The position numbers were made by a program, and so were the translations under genes. Below, one piece after another: positions 24,048 to 34,251 of a stretch of 42,338 nucleotides of DNA; position 1 is the stretch's first letter; each line of letters opens with the position of its first letter. The notes under the pieces are model-generated. The model was not told the origin of the DNA, did not search any database, and was given only the letters and a program-made list of their open reading frames with translations. Source of the DNA: CAZDUS01 sp044344495 (GTDB lineage: Bacteria; Verrucomicrobiota; Kiritimatiellia; CAIKKV01; CAITUY01); NCBI GenBank assembly GCA_044344495.1, contig JBIJCW010000002.1, positions 1 through 42,338 on the forward strand, written 5' to 3'.

Positions 24048-27000
24048 TTATCCAAGAAGTTCCTGAGCTTTCTTCACCGCTTCACTCTCCTGCCTCAGCT
24101 CTTCCTCGGGAATCGGCTCCGCCAGCGGCACCAATTTGATGTTGCGGAACATCGGGAATCCGGTCCCCCCTGGAATCAAATGCCCCATGATTACATTCTC
24201 CTTGAATCCATACAGCGTGTCCACTCGGCCCAGCGTCGCCGCCTCGGTCAATACACGCGTCGTATCCTGGAAGGATGCCGCAGAAATGAAACTCTCGGTT
24301 TCCAGCGCCGCCTTCGTCACCCCTAGAAGCGCCGGAGAGGCCTCTGCTGACCGCTTACCTTCTGCTGCAGCCTTCTGGTTGACTTCCTGGAACGTCTGCT
24401 TCTCAACCTGCTCACCCCAGAGGAAGTCCGTATCACCGGGATCGGTAATCCGAACCTTGCGCAGCATCTGCCTGACAATGATTTCAATATGCTTATCGTT
24501 GATATCGACGCCCTGCAACCGGTAAACTTCCTGAACTTGGTTCACCAGATATTCCTGCAACTCCTGCGGACCACAGATTTCAAGAATCTCCTGCGGCACC
24601 ACTGGACCCTCTGTCAACTGCTGCCCCTTCTGAACATAGTCGCCCTTGTAAACAACAATGTGTTTACCCATCGGAATCAAATGCTGCTCCTCGTCGCCCG
24701 TCACGGTGTCACGAATAATCAGACTGCGACGCCCTCGCTGGTTCGGACCAAAATCAACCAACCCGTCAATCTTGGCAATCTCCGCCGCATCCTTCGGACG
24801 ACGCGCCTCAAACAATTCCGCCACACGCGGCAGACCGCCGGTGATGTCCTTCGTCTTGGATTCCTTCCGCGGCGTCTTGGCCAATACTTCGCCAGCCGCC
24901 ACCTTCTTTCCATCCTTGACCATCACGTGCGCGCCAGCCGGAATGTTGTAAGACGTCGGCTGATCCTTCGTACCTGCGTAGGTGATAACAATCTGGGGAT
25001 GCAGATCCTCCTTGTGCTCCAGCACCACCGTTCCCATCAATCCCGTCGACTGGTCCACTTCCTTCTTGACGGTCACATTCTCGATGAAACCATGGAAGTG
25101 CACCACACCAGGACGCTCGGCTAGGATCGGCACACTGTATGGATCCCATTCAATAAAACTTTGCCCCTTCTTCACTCGCCCGCCGTCCTGCACGCTGATA
25201 ATCGCACCAATCGCCATGGTATGGCGCTCGACTTCGCGACCAGCATCGTCAAAGACACCCACAGATCCGTTCTTGTTGAGCACCACAAAGTTCCCAAGTC
25301 CATTCGTGACAATACGAAGATTGGTGTACTGGATAATACCGTCATGCTTCGCAATAACATGCGGTTGCTTGAAAACCGAACTGGCCGTTCCACCGATGTG
25401 GAAGGTCCGCATGGTCAACTGGGTCCCCGGCTCACCGATGGACTGAGCCGCGATAATCCCGACCGCACCCCCTATTTCCACAAGCCGGCCCGTTGCAGGA
25501 TCACGACCGTAACACTTAGCGCACACGCCGCGTCGTGATTCGCACGTCAGCACACTCCGGATGCGAACTTTGTCCACATCTGCATCCATGATGCATTCAC
25601 CCATGTTTTCGTCAATCAGCGAACCCGCCGGTGCCAGAACTTCGCGCGTAATCGGATTGACAACGTCCACCAGGGTGGTGCGGCCAATAATCCTGTCGCG
25701 CAACGACACAAGACTATCCTCAGCCTGCCCGATACCTTTGACTTCGATGCCATTCAAGGTATTGCAATCTTGTTCAATCACCCGCACGTCCTGTGAAACA
25801 TCCACCAGCTTGCGCGTCAGATACCCGGCATCGGCTGTCTTCAGCGCCGTATCCGCCAACCCCTTGCGGGCACCATGTGTGCTGATGAAGTACTCCAAAA
25901 CACTCAGCCCTTCACGGAAGTTCGACAAAATCGGACGCTCAATAATCTCACCCGACGGTTTGGCCATCAAGCCACGCATCCCCGCCAACTGGCGAATCTG
26001 CTGCCGACTGCCACGAGCCTTGGAATCCACCATCATGAAAATTGGATTCGCCTCATCACTCCCTGCATTCTCCTCAATTGCCCGATACATGGCATTCGAG
26101 GTCTCTTCGGTCGTGTGCGTCCAAATATCAACAATCTTGTTGTAGCGCTCACCGTCGGTGATCACACCGCGACGGTACTGGCTTTCGACTTCGGCCACCG
26201 CCTTGCGAGCCTTGCCAATGATCTCCTCTTTTTCGGCGGGAATGATCATGTCACCCAAACCGATCGAGACCCCCGCTAACGTCGCGTGCTCAAACCCCAT
26301 ATTCTTGAGGCTGTCCAAGACCCGAACCGTCTCGATATTCCCGCTCACGTGATAACACTGCCAGATGATCTTGCCCAAAAATGATTTATCACAACAGCGA
26401 TTGATAAAGCCCAGTGACGCCGGCAGAATCTCGTTAAAGAACACGCGACCTACCGTCGTCACCAGCATCTTACTGCTGCTGTCTCCAAAGACGGTGCTAC
26501 GATGCAAATCGGGATTCTTGAACCGGATCCGGTCGTGAATCTTAAGTGCCCCGTCGTCGTACGCCAGTCGGGCCTCGCTCGCATCACCGAAAATCGGCAA
26601 ACGTTCCTGCTCGGCCGCCTGACCGGACAGCTTCCGCTTGATCTCCTTGGTGCGGTCCTTCTGCGCCGAGGAGGTCAAATAATAGAGGCCCAACGCTATG
26701 TCCTGCGTCGGCGTCATGACCGGCCTGCCACTTGACGGCGAAAACACATTGTTCGTCGAAAGCATCAACAAACGGGATTCCAACTGCGCCTCAATGGACA
26801 GCGGCACGTGAACCGCCATCTGATCGCCGTCGAAGTCCGCATTGTACGCCGTACAAACCAACGGGTGAATCTGGATGGCCTCGCCTTCCACCAAAACAGG
26901 CTCAAACGACTGGATGCTGAGGCGGTGCAATGTCGGGGCACGATTCAACATCACCGTCTTGTCACGAGTGATTTCCTCCAGAATCGCCCACACCTCGTCC

Positions 27001-28235
27001 GACTGCTTGTCAATCAACTTCTTGGCGCTACGCACCGTGTGCGCCACACCCATCTCCTTGAGGCGACGAATGATGAACGGCTCGAAGAGCACCAACGCCA
27101 TCTTCTTAGGTAAACCACACTGATGCAACTTGAGCTCCGGACCGACGACAATCACCGAACGACCCGAGTAATCCACGCGCTTGCCCAATAAATTCTGTCG
27201 GAAGCGCCCGCCTTTACCCTTTAGCATGTCGCTCAGCGACTTCAGCGGGCGGTTTCCAGCGCCTGTCACAGCACGACCATGCCGCCCATTGTCAATCACC
27301 GCATCCACAGCCTCCTGCAACATGCGCTTTTCGTTCCGGATGATGACATCTGGCGTTTTCAGCTGCAGCAGGTTCTTCAACCGGTTATTGCGGTTGATCA
27401 CTCGCCGATAAAGATCATTCAGGTCTGAGGTCGCAAATCGCCCCCCCTCCAGCGGCACCAGCGGCCGCAAGTCAGGCGGAATCACCGGCAATACTTCAAA
27501 AACCATCCACTCAGGTCGCATGTTGCTGTTCAAGAAACCCTCGAGCACCTTCATCCGCTTGGAAATCTTCTTGCGATTCTGCTTGCTCCGAGTAGTGGCC
27601 ATCTGGGCATCGAGATCAACCAAGGTCTTCTCGATATCAATCTTCTTCATCAGGTCACGGATGGCCTCCGCTCCAATCCGCGCCGTAAAGGCGTCGCCGT
27701 ACTTCTCCTGAGCCTCACGATAATCCATCTCGCTCAAAAGCTGTTTTTCCTGCAGCGGCGTGTCGCCGGGATCCACCACAATGTAGTCCTCATAGTAGAG
27801 CACCCGTTCCAGCGCCCGCGCTGTAATATCCAGCACCAATCCGATCCTGCTCGGCGTACACTTGAAGAACCATATGTGCGAAACCGGCACAGCCAACTCA
27901 ATGTGACCCATGCGCTCGCGACGCACACGCGACAGCGTGATTTCGACCCCGCAGCGGTCGCAAATCACGCCCTTATGCTTGATCCGCTTGTACTTGCCGC
28001 AACTGCACTCCCAGTCACGCGTCGGACCGAAAATCCGCTCGCAAAACAGACCGCCCTTTTCCGGCTTATACGTCCGGTAGTTGATGGTCTCCGGATTCTT
28101 CACCTCGCCGTTACTCCAGGACCGGATCGTCTCCGGCGAAGCCAGCGTAATGTTCACGGAATCAAACCCCTCGGCCAGGGGTACTCCCAGCCGCTCACGG
28201 ACTGCTGCGTTCGTCAAGGTTCGTTCTACCGACAT
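24048..28235 (-). CDS. rpoC: DNA-directed RNA polymerase subunit beta-prime
   Basis: The catalytic-clamp subunit of RNA polymerase, 1395 residues. The N-terminal zinc site is seen in CSCGKYKRIKHKGVICDRCG. The catalytic Asp triad is in NADFDGDQMAVH at about residue 465, binding the active-site magnesium. The bridge-helix and trigger-loop region follows at about 760-930 (GARKGLADTALKTADAGYLT, then GTQLTMRTFHIGG). The second zinc site is CESRRGVCAKC. No large lineage insertion breaks these motifs. It lies 27 bases after rpoB. Confidence 0.99.
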   Translation of the reverse strand: MSVERTLTNAAVRERLGVPLAEGFDSVNITLASPETIRSWSNGEVKNPETINYRTYKPEKGGLFCERIFGPTRDWECSCGKYKRIKHKGVICDRCGVEITLSRVRRERMGHIELAVPVSHIWFFKCTPSRIGLVLDITARALERVLYYEDYIVVDPGDTPLQEKQLLSEMDYREAQEKYGDAFTARIGAEAIRDLMKKIDIEKTLVDLDAQMATTRSKQNRKKISKRMKVLEGFLNSNMRPEWMVFEVLPVIPPDLRPLVPLEGGRFATSDLNDLYRRVINRNNRLKNLLQLKTPDVIIRNEKRMLQEAVDAVIDNGRHGRAVTGAGNRPLKSLSDMLKGKGGRFRQNLLGKRVDYSGRSVIVVGPELKLHQCGLPKKMALVLFEPFIIRRLKEMGVAHTVRSAKKLIDKQSDEVWAILEEITRDKTVMLNRAPTLHRLSIQSFEPVLVEGEAIQIHPLVCTAYNADFDGDQMAVHVPLSIEAQLESRLLMLSTNNVFSPSSGRPVMTPTQDIALGLYYLTSSAQKDRTKEIKRKLSGQAAEQERLPIFGDASEARLAYDDGALKIHDRIRFKNPDLHRSTVFGDSSSKMLVTTVGRVFFNEILPASLGFINRCCDKSFLGKIIWQCYHVSGNIETVRVLDSLKNMGFEHATLAGVSIGLGDMIIPAEKEEIIGKARKAVAEVESQYRRGVITDGERYNKIVDIWTHTTEETSNAMYRAIEENAGSDEANPIFMMVDSKARGSRQQIRQLAGMRGLMAKPSGEIIERPILSNFREGLSVLEYFISTHGARKGLADTALKTADAGYLTRKLVDVSQDVRVIEQDCNTLNGIEVKGIGQAEDSLVSLRDRIIGRTTLVDVVNPITREVLAPAGSLIDENMGECIMDADVDKVRIRSVLTCESRRGVCAKCYGRDPATGRLVEIGGAVGIIAAQSIGEPGTQLTMRTFHIGGTASSVFKQPHVIAKHDGIIQYTNLRIVTNGLGNFVVLNKNGSVGVFDDAGREVERHTMAIGAIISVQDGGRVKKGQSFIEWDPYSVPILAERPGVVHFHGFIENVTVKKEVDQSTGLMGTVVLEHKEDLHPQIVITYAGTKDQPTSYNIPAGAHVMVKDGKKVAAGEVLAKTPRKESKTKDITGGLPRVAELFEARRPKDAAEIAKIDGLVDFGPNQRGRRSLIIRDTVTGDEEQHLIPMGKHIVVYKGDYVQKGQQLTEGPVVPQEILEICGPQELQEYLVNQVQEVYRLQGVDINDKHIEIIVRQMLRKVRITDPGDTDFLWGEQVEKQTFQEVNQKAAAEGKRSAEASPALLGVTKAALETESFISAASFQDTTRVLTEAATLGRVDTLYGFKENVIMGHLIPGGTGFPMFRNIKLVPLAEPIPEEELRQESEAVKKAQELLG

Positions 28236-28262
28236 AATTCCTCGGCGTTGCCGCCGCCTCCC

Positions 28263-31200
28263 TTAAGATCGTTTTTCTTTACGTTCGGCTCGCACGTCCA
28301 AACCAATGCTGCGAAGTTCATTGATCAACACGTTGAACGATTCCGGTCGCTCCGCGTCCAGCACATTCTCACCCTTCACTATGGACTCATAGATCCGGGT
28401 GCGGCCTGCCACATCATCGCTCTTGACCGTCAACAACTCTTGCAACGCATAGGCCGCACCGTAGGCTTCCAGTGCCCACACTTCCATTTCCCCCAAACGC
28501 TGACCACCGTACTGCGCCTTACCCCCAAGAGGCTGCTGCGTTACCAGCGAATAGGGCCCCACAGCTCGGGCATGAATCTTGTCGCTGACCAGATGATGTA
28601 GCTTCAACATGTAGATGTAGCCCACCACCACTTTCTGGTCAAACGGTTCACCGGTACGACCATCGAACAACCGGGTCTTGCCATCCCGCGGCAGTTTCGC
28701 ATCGTCCAGAAGTTCTTTGATGTGCTTCTCGGAGATACCGTCGAAAACCGGCGTGCTGGCATACAAGCCCAGCAACTTGCAGGCCCACCCCAGATGGGTT
28801 TCCAGCACCTGCCCGACATTCATACGTGATGGCACACCCAAGGGATTGAGCACAATGTCCACAGGTGTACCATCCGGAAGAAACGGCATGTCCGCCTCCG
28901 GCAGAATCCTGGCCACAACACCCTTGTTTCCGTGCCGCCCCGCCATCTTGTCCCCCACCGAGAGCTTCTTCTTGCTCGCGATATAGACCCGAACCTGCTT
29001 GATAATACCCTGGTCAACCTCGTCCCCACTCTCCAGTCGATCCATCGCATTTGTGTACTCGTGGTCGAGTTCAACAAACTTCTGCTGAAACTCACCTATG
29101 ATCTCCTGGATCTTAATCTGGATTGGACTACTCTCAATCTCGATGTGCGCGCTTTCCGCCGCCAGCTTCCGCAACAGCGTCTTCGTGATCTTCCGGTTAG
29201 CCGGAATAATGATCTCGTTGGAGTCTACATTGACAACATCCAAGGGGATCTTCTCTCCCAAAAGAATGTTGCTCAACGCCTCCGTCAACTGCTCGACGAG
29301 CTCCTGTTTTTTAGCCTTGTGCTCCTCGGCAACATTCTTGGACTGACGCCTCCGTTCAGCCGGCGTCATCTTCTCGCGTTCAATATCCTTGTGCGCCGAC
29401 ACCTTGACATCCATCACAATGCCGTAGGTCCCGCTCGGAACCGTCAGCGATGTGTCCCGCACATCAGCGGCTTTCTCGCCGAAAATAGCCCTCAAGAGTC
29501 GCTCCTCAGGCGCAAGTTCGGTCTCGCTCTTCGGCGTGATCTTGCCAACCAGAATGTCGTCAGGCTTGACCTCGGCGCCGATACGGATCACTCCGTCTGT
29601 GCCCAGATTGCGCAAGGCGTCTTCACCCACGTTCGGGATGTCCCGCGTGATTTCCTCGGGGCCAAGCTTCGTATCACGGGCGCCCACCTCGAATTCCTGA
29701 ATGTGAACCGATGTGAACACATCATCCCGGACAACACGCTCGCTGATCAGAATCGCATCTTCAAAGTTGCATCCGCACCACGGCATGAACGCCACCAAAA
29801 CATTCCGTCCCAACGACAGTTCGCCGCCTGCCGTTGCGGGTCCGTCCGCCAGCACATCGCCCTTCTTGACCTTCTGACCAACTTTAACGATCGGTTTCTG
29901 GTTAAGACAGGTCCCGGCGTTTGACCGCATGAACTTGCGCAATGCGTAAACGTGCTCATCCTTCTTGGACTTGGATTTCACATCGCTGTTGATCACAACC
30001 TTGGTCGCCGAGGCGTAGGTCACTACACCGGACTCCTCCGCAAGCGTAAGGACACCGGAATCACGCGCAATCCGTCCTTCCAGTCCTGTCGCCACAAAGG
30101 GACGCTCGGTCTCAAGCAACGGCACCGCCTGCCGCATCATGTTCGAGCCCATCAGCGCGCGGTTCGCGTCGTCATGCTCAAGGAACGGAATCAGACCGGC
30201 CGCCACGGACACCACCTGCTTAGGCGATACATCCATGTAATCAACCTTGTCCTTGGGCACCTCGAGGAATTCCCCGCGGTTCCGGACCGCAACCGAATCA
30301 CGCGAAATGCGGCTCTTCGCATCCAACGGCGTGTTAGCCTGGGCGATCACGTATTTCTCTTCGCGATCAGCGCTGAGAAACTCCACTTCGTTGCTGACGA
30401 CACCGTTTGATACCCGGCGATAGGGGGTCTCAATAAACCCGTATTCGTTCACCTTGGCGTAAATACCCATTGACGAAATCAACCCGATGTTCGGACCTTC
30501 CGGAGTCTCAATCGGACAAATTCGGCCATAATGACTGCTGTGAACGTCACGCACCTCAAAGCCGGCGCGCTCACGACTCAGTCCGCCCGGTCCAAGAGCA
30601 CTCAAGCGCCTCTTATGAGCCAATTCAGACAGCGGATTCGTCTGGTCCATGAATTGGCTTAACTGACTACGACCAAAGAAATCCTTGACCACTGCCGAAA
30701 GTGTCTTTGGATTCACCAAGCGCTGCGGGGTCAGGGTTCCCGTTTGCGGATCAAAGAGCGTCATCCGTTCCCGCACTAAACGCTCTGCCCGCGCCAGGCC
30801 AATACGGCACTGGTTCTCAACAAGCTCCCCGATCGTCCGCAACCGACGGCTACCCAAATGATCGATGTCATCAACCGTTCCCTGGCCGTTGCGAATGCTG
30901 ATTAAATAACGAATTGCCGCAATCAGATCTCCCCCCTCGGGGGTCAGGGTCCGCTGTTCGTCGTCAACCGGTCCGCCAAACGCTTCGCGGTCTTCCGCAT
31001 CCTTGGTCGCCAAAATCGCCTTGATGAGCCCGGTTGCCTCTTTGAGTTCAGCATCCAGCTTCTGGTTGATCTTATAGCGCCCCACGCGCCCCAAATCATA
31101 CCGGCGCGGGTCAAAAAACAATCGCTTCAGAAGTTGCCGCGCATTGGAAACGGTGGCAGGATCGCCGGGGCGCAATCGCAAATAGATATCCTTCAGCGCA

Positions 31201-32087
31201 TCATCCGTCGAGTGCGTCGGATCTTCCTTCACGCTCTTAAGCATGATTCCGCCATCCCACGACACGTCCACGACGTCAGCTTCCTTGAATCCTGCCGCTT
31301 TCATCTGGGACAGGACGTTCTCCGAGAGGGGCTCGAACTTTCGCGACAAGACCGTCTGAGAATCCACATCGATGACATCGTCCCGGAACACAAGGTTGGC
31401 CATCGCATCGACACCAATGTGTTCGCTCAACTTCAGCTTCCTGAACGTGTAGAACAGACGCAGCAAATCCTCGTCCGCCCCATAACCCAGTGCGCGGAGG
31501 AACGTGGTAGCCAGGAATTTTCGACGTCGGTGGCGACGATCCAGATAGATCCACAGCAAATCGGAGGCATCAAATTGAACCTCAACCCACGACCCCCGGT
31601 CAGGAATGATCCGGAACGAGTACAGCATAGAGCCACTCGAGTGCACCGATTGCTCGAAACAAATCCCCGGCGAACGATGCAACTGACTGACGATGACACG
31701 CTCCGCACCGTTGATTACAAAGGACCCTTGATCGGTCATGAGCGGAATCTCGCCCATGTAAACGCTCTCCTCGCGGACTTCGTCGCCTTCCTTCAGGCGA
31801 AACGTCACCTGCAACGTTCCAGCGTAAGTCAACCCCTCGCGCAACACCTCGCATGGATCCGTTTTTGGCATCGAGAATTCATACTTCAAGAAATCCAGCA
31901 CATACCGACCATCATAACTCTCGATCGGAAAGACTTCCTTGAACACAGCCTGCAAGCCCATGCTCTTCCGGCTTCCCGGCGCCACGTTCAGTTGGAGGAA
32001 ATCCTTGTACGACACCGTCTGAATCTCAATGAGATTCGGCGGCTCGATTACCTCTACCAATTTTCCGAAGTTCGTTCTCTCAACCAT
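28263..32087 (-). CDS. rpoB: DNA-directed RNA polymerase subunit beta
   Basis: The second large catalytic subunit, 1274 residues. The rifampicin-binding cluster around residues 470-510 reads QLSQFMDQTNPLSELAHKRR then LSALGPGGLSRERAGFEVRD. The residues equivalent to Asp516, His526 and Ser531 of Escherichia coli are unchanged, so the site looks drug-sensitive. The C-terminal part contains GRHGNKGVVARILPEADMPF and GGKAQYGGQRLGEMEVWALE. It follows rplL after 86 bases, which contain a strong hairpin. Confidence 0.99.
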   Translation of the reverse strand: MVERTNFGKLVEVIEPPNLIEIQTVSYKDFLQLNVAPGSRKSMGLQAVFKEVFPIESYDGRYVLDFLKYEFSMPKTDPCEVLREGLTYAGTLQVTFRLKEGDEVREESVYMGEIPLMTDQGSFVINGAERVIVSQLHRSPGICFEQSVHSSGSMLYSFRIIPDRGSWVEVQFDASDLLWIYLDRRHRRRKFLATTFLRALGYGADEDLLRLFYTFRKLKLSEHIGVDAMANLVFRDDVIDVDSQTVLSRKFEPLSENVLSQMKAAGFKEADVVDVSWDGGIMLKSVKEDPTHSTDDALKDIYLRLRPGDPATVSNARQLLKRLFFDPRRYDLGRVGRYKINQKLDAELKEATGLIKAILATKDAEDREAFGGPVDDEQRTLTPEGGDLIAAIRYLISIRNGQGTVDDIDHLGSRRLRTIGELVENQCRIGLARAERLVRERMTLFDPQTGTLTPQRLVNPKTLSAVVKDFFGRSQLSQFMDQTNPLSELAHKRRLSALGPGGLSRERAGFEVRDVHSSHYGRICPIETPEGPNIGLISSMGIYAKVNEYGFIETPYRRVSNGVVSNEVEFLSADREEKYVIAQANTPLDAKSRISRDSVAVRNRGEFLEVPKDKVDYMDVSPKQVVSVAAGLIPFLEHDDANRALMGSNMMRQAVPLLETERPFVATGLEGRIARDSGVLTLAEESGVVTYASATKVVINSDVKSKSKKDEHVYALRKFMRSNAGTCLNQKPIVKVGQKVKKGDVLADGPATAGGELSLGRNVLVAFMPWCGCNFEDAILISERVVRDDVFTSVHIQEFEVGARDTKLGPEEITRDIPNVGEDALRNLGTDGVIRIGAEVKPDDILVGKITPKSETELAPEERLLRAIFGEKAADVRDTSLTVPSGTYGIVMDVKVSAHKDIEREKMTPAERRRQSKNVAEEHKAKKQELVEQLTEALSNILLGEKIPLDVVNVDSNEIIIPANRKITKTLLRKLAAESAHIEIESSPIQIKIQEIIGEFQQKFVELDHEYTNAMDRLESGDEVDQGIIKQVRVYIASKKKLSVGDKMAGRHGNKGVVARILPEADMPFLPDGTPVDIVLNPLGVPSRMNVGQVLETHLGWACKLLGLYASTPVFDGISEKHIKELLDDAKLPRDGKTRLFDGRTGEPFDQKVVVGYIYMLKLHHLVSDKIHARAVGPYSLVTQQPLGGKAQYGGQRLGEMEVWALEAYGAAYALQELLTVKSDDVAGRTRIYESIVKGENVLDAERPESFNVLINELRSIGLDVRAERKEKRS

Positions 32088-32121
32088 TCCAGCACCTGTA
32101 TCGCAGGGTTCTTACGACCAC

Positions 32122-32145
32122 GCGGCGGCCAATAGCGGCCGCCGC
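32122..32145 (-). promoter_or_regulatory. GC-rich hairpin in the rplL-rpoB gap
   Basis: A perfect 9-bp stem made of GCGGCGGCC (32122-32130) and GGCCGCCGC (32137-32145) with a six-base loop lies 35 bases upstream of rpoB. No T-run follows on the minus strand, so it is not a simple terminator. In Escherichia coli the same gap holds an attenuator and an RNase III site that lower rpoBC relative to rplJL. A similar function here is inference from position. Confidence 0.55.
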
Positions 32146-32173
32146 CCGCCGGACACCGACCCAAGAGGGACGG

Positions 32174-32569
32174 TTACTTGATTTCGACTGTCGCGCCAGC
32201 CTTCTCAAGGACGTCCTTGATCTTGGCCGCTTCTTCCTTGGTGACGGCTTCCTTCACCGACTTCGGGGCGCCTTCCACCAGGTCCTTCGATTCCTTTAGG
32301 CCCAGCCCGGTAATCGTGCGGATTTCCTTGATAACACCAATCTTGTTGCTACCGGCGTTCGCCAGCACCACCGTAAACTCAGTCTTCTCCACTGCAGCAG
32401 CCGCACCAGCCGCCGGAGCCGCCGCCATCACGGCCATCGGCGCCGATGCGGTCACACCCAGGCGCTGCTCAAGTCCCTTCACAAGCTGCGAGAGCTCCAG
32501 AACAGTCATGCTCTCGATCGCCTTGACAATTTCTTCCATCTTGCCTTCCAGTTTGATTTCCTCAGCCAT
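32174..32569 (-). CDS. rplL: 50S ribosomal protein L7/L12
   Basis: The multicopy stalk protein that recruits translational GTPases. The N-terminal dimerisation helices cover about residues 8-38 (including MTVLELSQLVKGLEQRLGV), the Ala-rich hinge is about 42-60, and the C-terminal factor-binding domain ends with KIGVIKEIRTITGLGLKESK and LVEGAPKSVKEAVTKEEA. The 131 residues are near the usual 120-130. It lies 25 bases after rplJ. Confidence 0.98.
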   Translation of the reverse strand: MAEEIKLEGKMEEIVKAIESMTVLELSQLVKGLEQRLGVTASAPMAVMAAAPAAGAAAAVEKTEFTVVLANAGSNKIGVIKEIRTITGLGLKESKDLVEGAPKSVKEAVTKEEAAKIKDVLEKAGATVEIK

Positions 32570-32594
32570 TGTAGTCTCCTCTTGTTTGAAAAAC

Positions 32595-33113
32595 TTACTT
32601 CGCCTCGTTCTTCTTGTTTTCGATCGCTTTCAATACATACACGACGCTCGACACCTTCTGTTGCAACACACCCACCAGGCGCGACAGCGGTGCCGCCACT
32701 GTGCCCACCACCTGGCCCAACAGCACTTCGCGGGGAGGCAATTCCGCCAGGGCATCAACCTGATCGGCCGACAGGTACACATTCCCCATGTAACCTGCCT
32801 TCACCTGAGGCATCCCGCCAGCACCGTTGAACTCCTTCAACATCTTGGCCGCCTGGACAATATTCTTGCCCGTAACGATGGCCGACTGCCCCTTGAGCGC
32901 GGGTTCAATCTTCTCCCACCCCTTCTCACGGGCAATCAGCCGCACCAGACGATTCTTTACCACCTGCATCCGTGATCCCGCCTTGCGGAGCTGGCGACGC
33001 AGATCGCTAAGCTGATCCACTTTCAACCCTTTGTATTCGGCTACCAACAGGTACTCCGAATCATTCACCCGGGCGTTGATTTCATCATAAATTGATTTCT
33101 TTTCAGGTCTCAT
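32595..33113 (-). CDS. rplJ: 50S ribosomal protein L10
   Basis: The stalk base that holds L7/L12 dimers. RPEKKSIYDEINARVNDSEY and LVAEYKGLKVDQLSDLRRQL, then VVKNRLVRLIAREKG, follow the family pattern. It has 172 residues, and the C-terminal helix (about 150-168) would bind the L12 dimers. In Escherichia coli L10 with L12 represses its own message. The gap before rplJ is only 14 bases, so a leader target would have to lie inside rplA. Confidence 0.97.
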   Translation of the reverse strand: MRPEKKSIYDEINARVNDSEYLLVAEYKGLKVDQLSDLRRQLRKAGSRMQVVKNRLVRLIAREKGWEKIEPALKGQSAIVTGKNIVQAAKMLKEFNGAGGMPQVKAGYMGNVYLSADQVDALAELPPREVLLGQVVGTVAAPLSRLVGVLQQKVSSVVYVLKAIENKKNEAK

Positions 33114-33127
33114 GGCCCCGTCCTGTC

Positions 33128-33811
33128 CTAGTCACGCACATCCACGCGAAGGCCGACGCCCATCGTGGAACTCAACGTGCACCGCTTGATAAACACACCC
33201 TTGGTTGCCGCCGGCCGAGCCGCCGCAACCGCACTGATGACCGATTTCACGTTCTCAAGAAGTTTGCCCTCGTCAAAAGACAACTTCCCGAACGGCACCT
33301 GCACGTTGCCAGCCTTGTCCATGCGGAACTCCACACGACCTGCCTTGCTCTCCCGTACAGCCGCCGCTGTGTCATCCGTCACCGTGCCCGTTTTCGGATT
33401 GGGCATCAGACCGCGCGGCCCAAGCACCTTTCCAAGTTTACGAACTTCCTTCATGGCGTCCGGAGTGGCAATCGCTATGTCAAATTCAGTCCAGCCGCCT
33501 TTGACCTTCTCGATCAGGTCATCGTTGCCGACAACGTCAGCTCCGGCCGCTCGCGCCGCATCCGCCGCCGCTCCGGCCGCAAACACCACTACGCGAATCG
33601 ATTTACCCGTGCCATGTGGCAACCCCACCGTCCCGCGAACCGTCTGGTCGCTCTTCTTCGTATCCACGCCAAGCCGGATAGCCAGCTCCGCCGTTTCATC
33701 GAATTTGGCACTCGTGTGCGCCTTTAAAAACCGGATCGCCTCGGCCAAGTCATAGACCTTGTCCTCAACGTCCTTTGCAATCTTGCGATATCGTTTGCTT
33801 TGCGTTGCCAT
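33128..33811 (-). CDS. rplA: 50S ribosomal protein L1
   Basis: L1 forms the mobile stalk at the E site. KRYRKIAKDVEDKVYDLAEA at the N-terminus, RGTVGLPHGTGKSIRVVVFA, and the signature LGPRGLMPNPKTGTVTDD (about 130-150) are clear. The product has 227 residues. It is separated from rplK by two bases, and in other bacteria L1 regulates exactly this pair. A possible target structure is upstream of rplK. Confidence 0.98.
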   Translation of the reverse strand: MATQSKRYRKIAKDVEDKVYDLAEAIRFLKAHTSAKFDETAELAIRLGVDTKKSDQTVRGTVGLPHGTGKSIRVVVFAAGAAADAARAAGADVVGNDDLIEKVKGGWTEFDIAIATPDAMKEVRKLGKVLGPRGLMPNPKTGTVTDDTAAAVRESKAGRVEFRMDKAGNVQVPFGKLSFDEGKLLENVKSVISAVAAARPAATKGVFIKRCTLSSTMGVGLRVDVRD

Positions 33812-33813
33812 GG

Positions 33814-34239
33814 CTACCGGATCACCTCGATTCCCATGCTGCGAGCCGTTCCCTCAACCATTCGAACGGCGTGATTTTCATCCGTCGCGTTAAGATCATT
33901 CACTTTGGTCCGCGCGATTTCCAGAACCTGCTGCGTCGTCACCTTGCCCACTTTGTCCCTGTTCGGCTGCGCCGACCCCTTGGCCAAACCAGCCGCACGC
34001 TTCAACAGCGACGAGGCCGGCGGACTCTTGGTGATGAACGTGAATGAACGATCCTGGTACACGGTGATAACCACCGGGATCACCAGACCTGACATCTTCT
34101 GCGTTGCCGCATTGAACTGCTTGCAGAATTCCATGATGTTGACACCGTGCTGACCTAGCGCGGGCCCCACCGGCGGCGCCGGATTGGCCGCACCTGCCGG
34201 AATCTGAAGCTTGATTTTTCCTGTTACTTTCTTTGCCAT
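33814..34239 (-). CDS. rplK: 50S ribosomal protein L11
   Basis: L11 shapes the GTPase-associated centre. The N-terminal domain has IPAGAANPAPPVGPALGQHG, with the conserved prolines that respond to stringent factor, and FITKSPPASSLLKRAAGLAK precedes the RNA-binding C-terminal domain (about 75-141). The length of 141 residues is standard. It follows nusG after 69 bases holding two small hairpins. Confidence 0.98.
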   Translation of the reverse strand: MAKKVTGKIKLQIPAGAANPAPPVGPALGQHGVNIMEFCKQFNAATQKMSGLVIPVVITVYQDRSFTFITKSPPASSLLKRAAGLAKGSAQPNRDKVGKVTTQQVLEIARTKVNDLNATDENHAVRMVEGTARSMGIEVIR

Positions 34240-34251
34240 ATCACTCCCCTA

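Noticed and set aside
31134..32135. A 333-codon plus-strand open frame antisense to the start of rpoB
   Set aside because: It mirrors well-conserved rpoB codons, and no ribosome site or promoter supports it.
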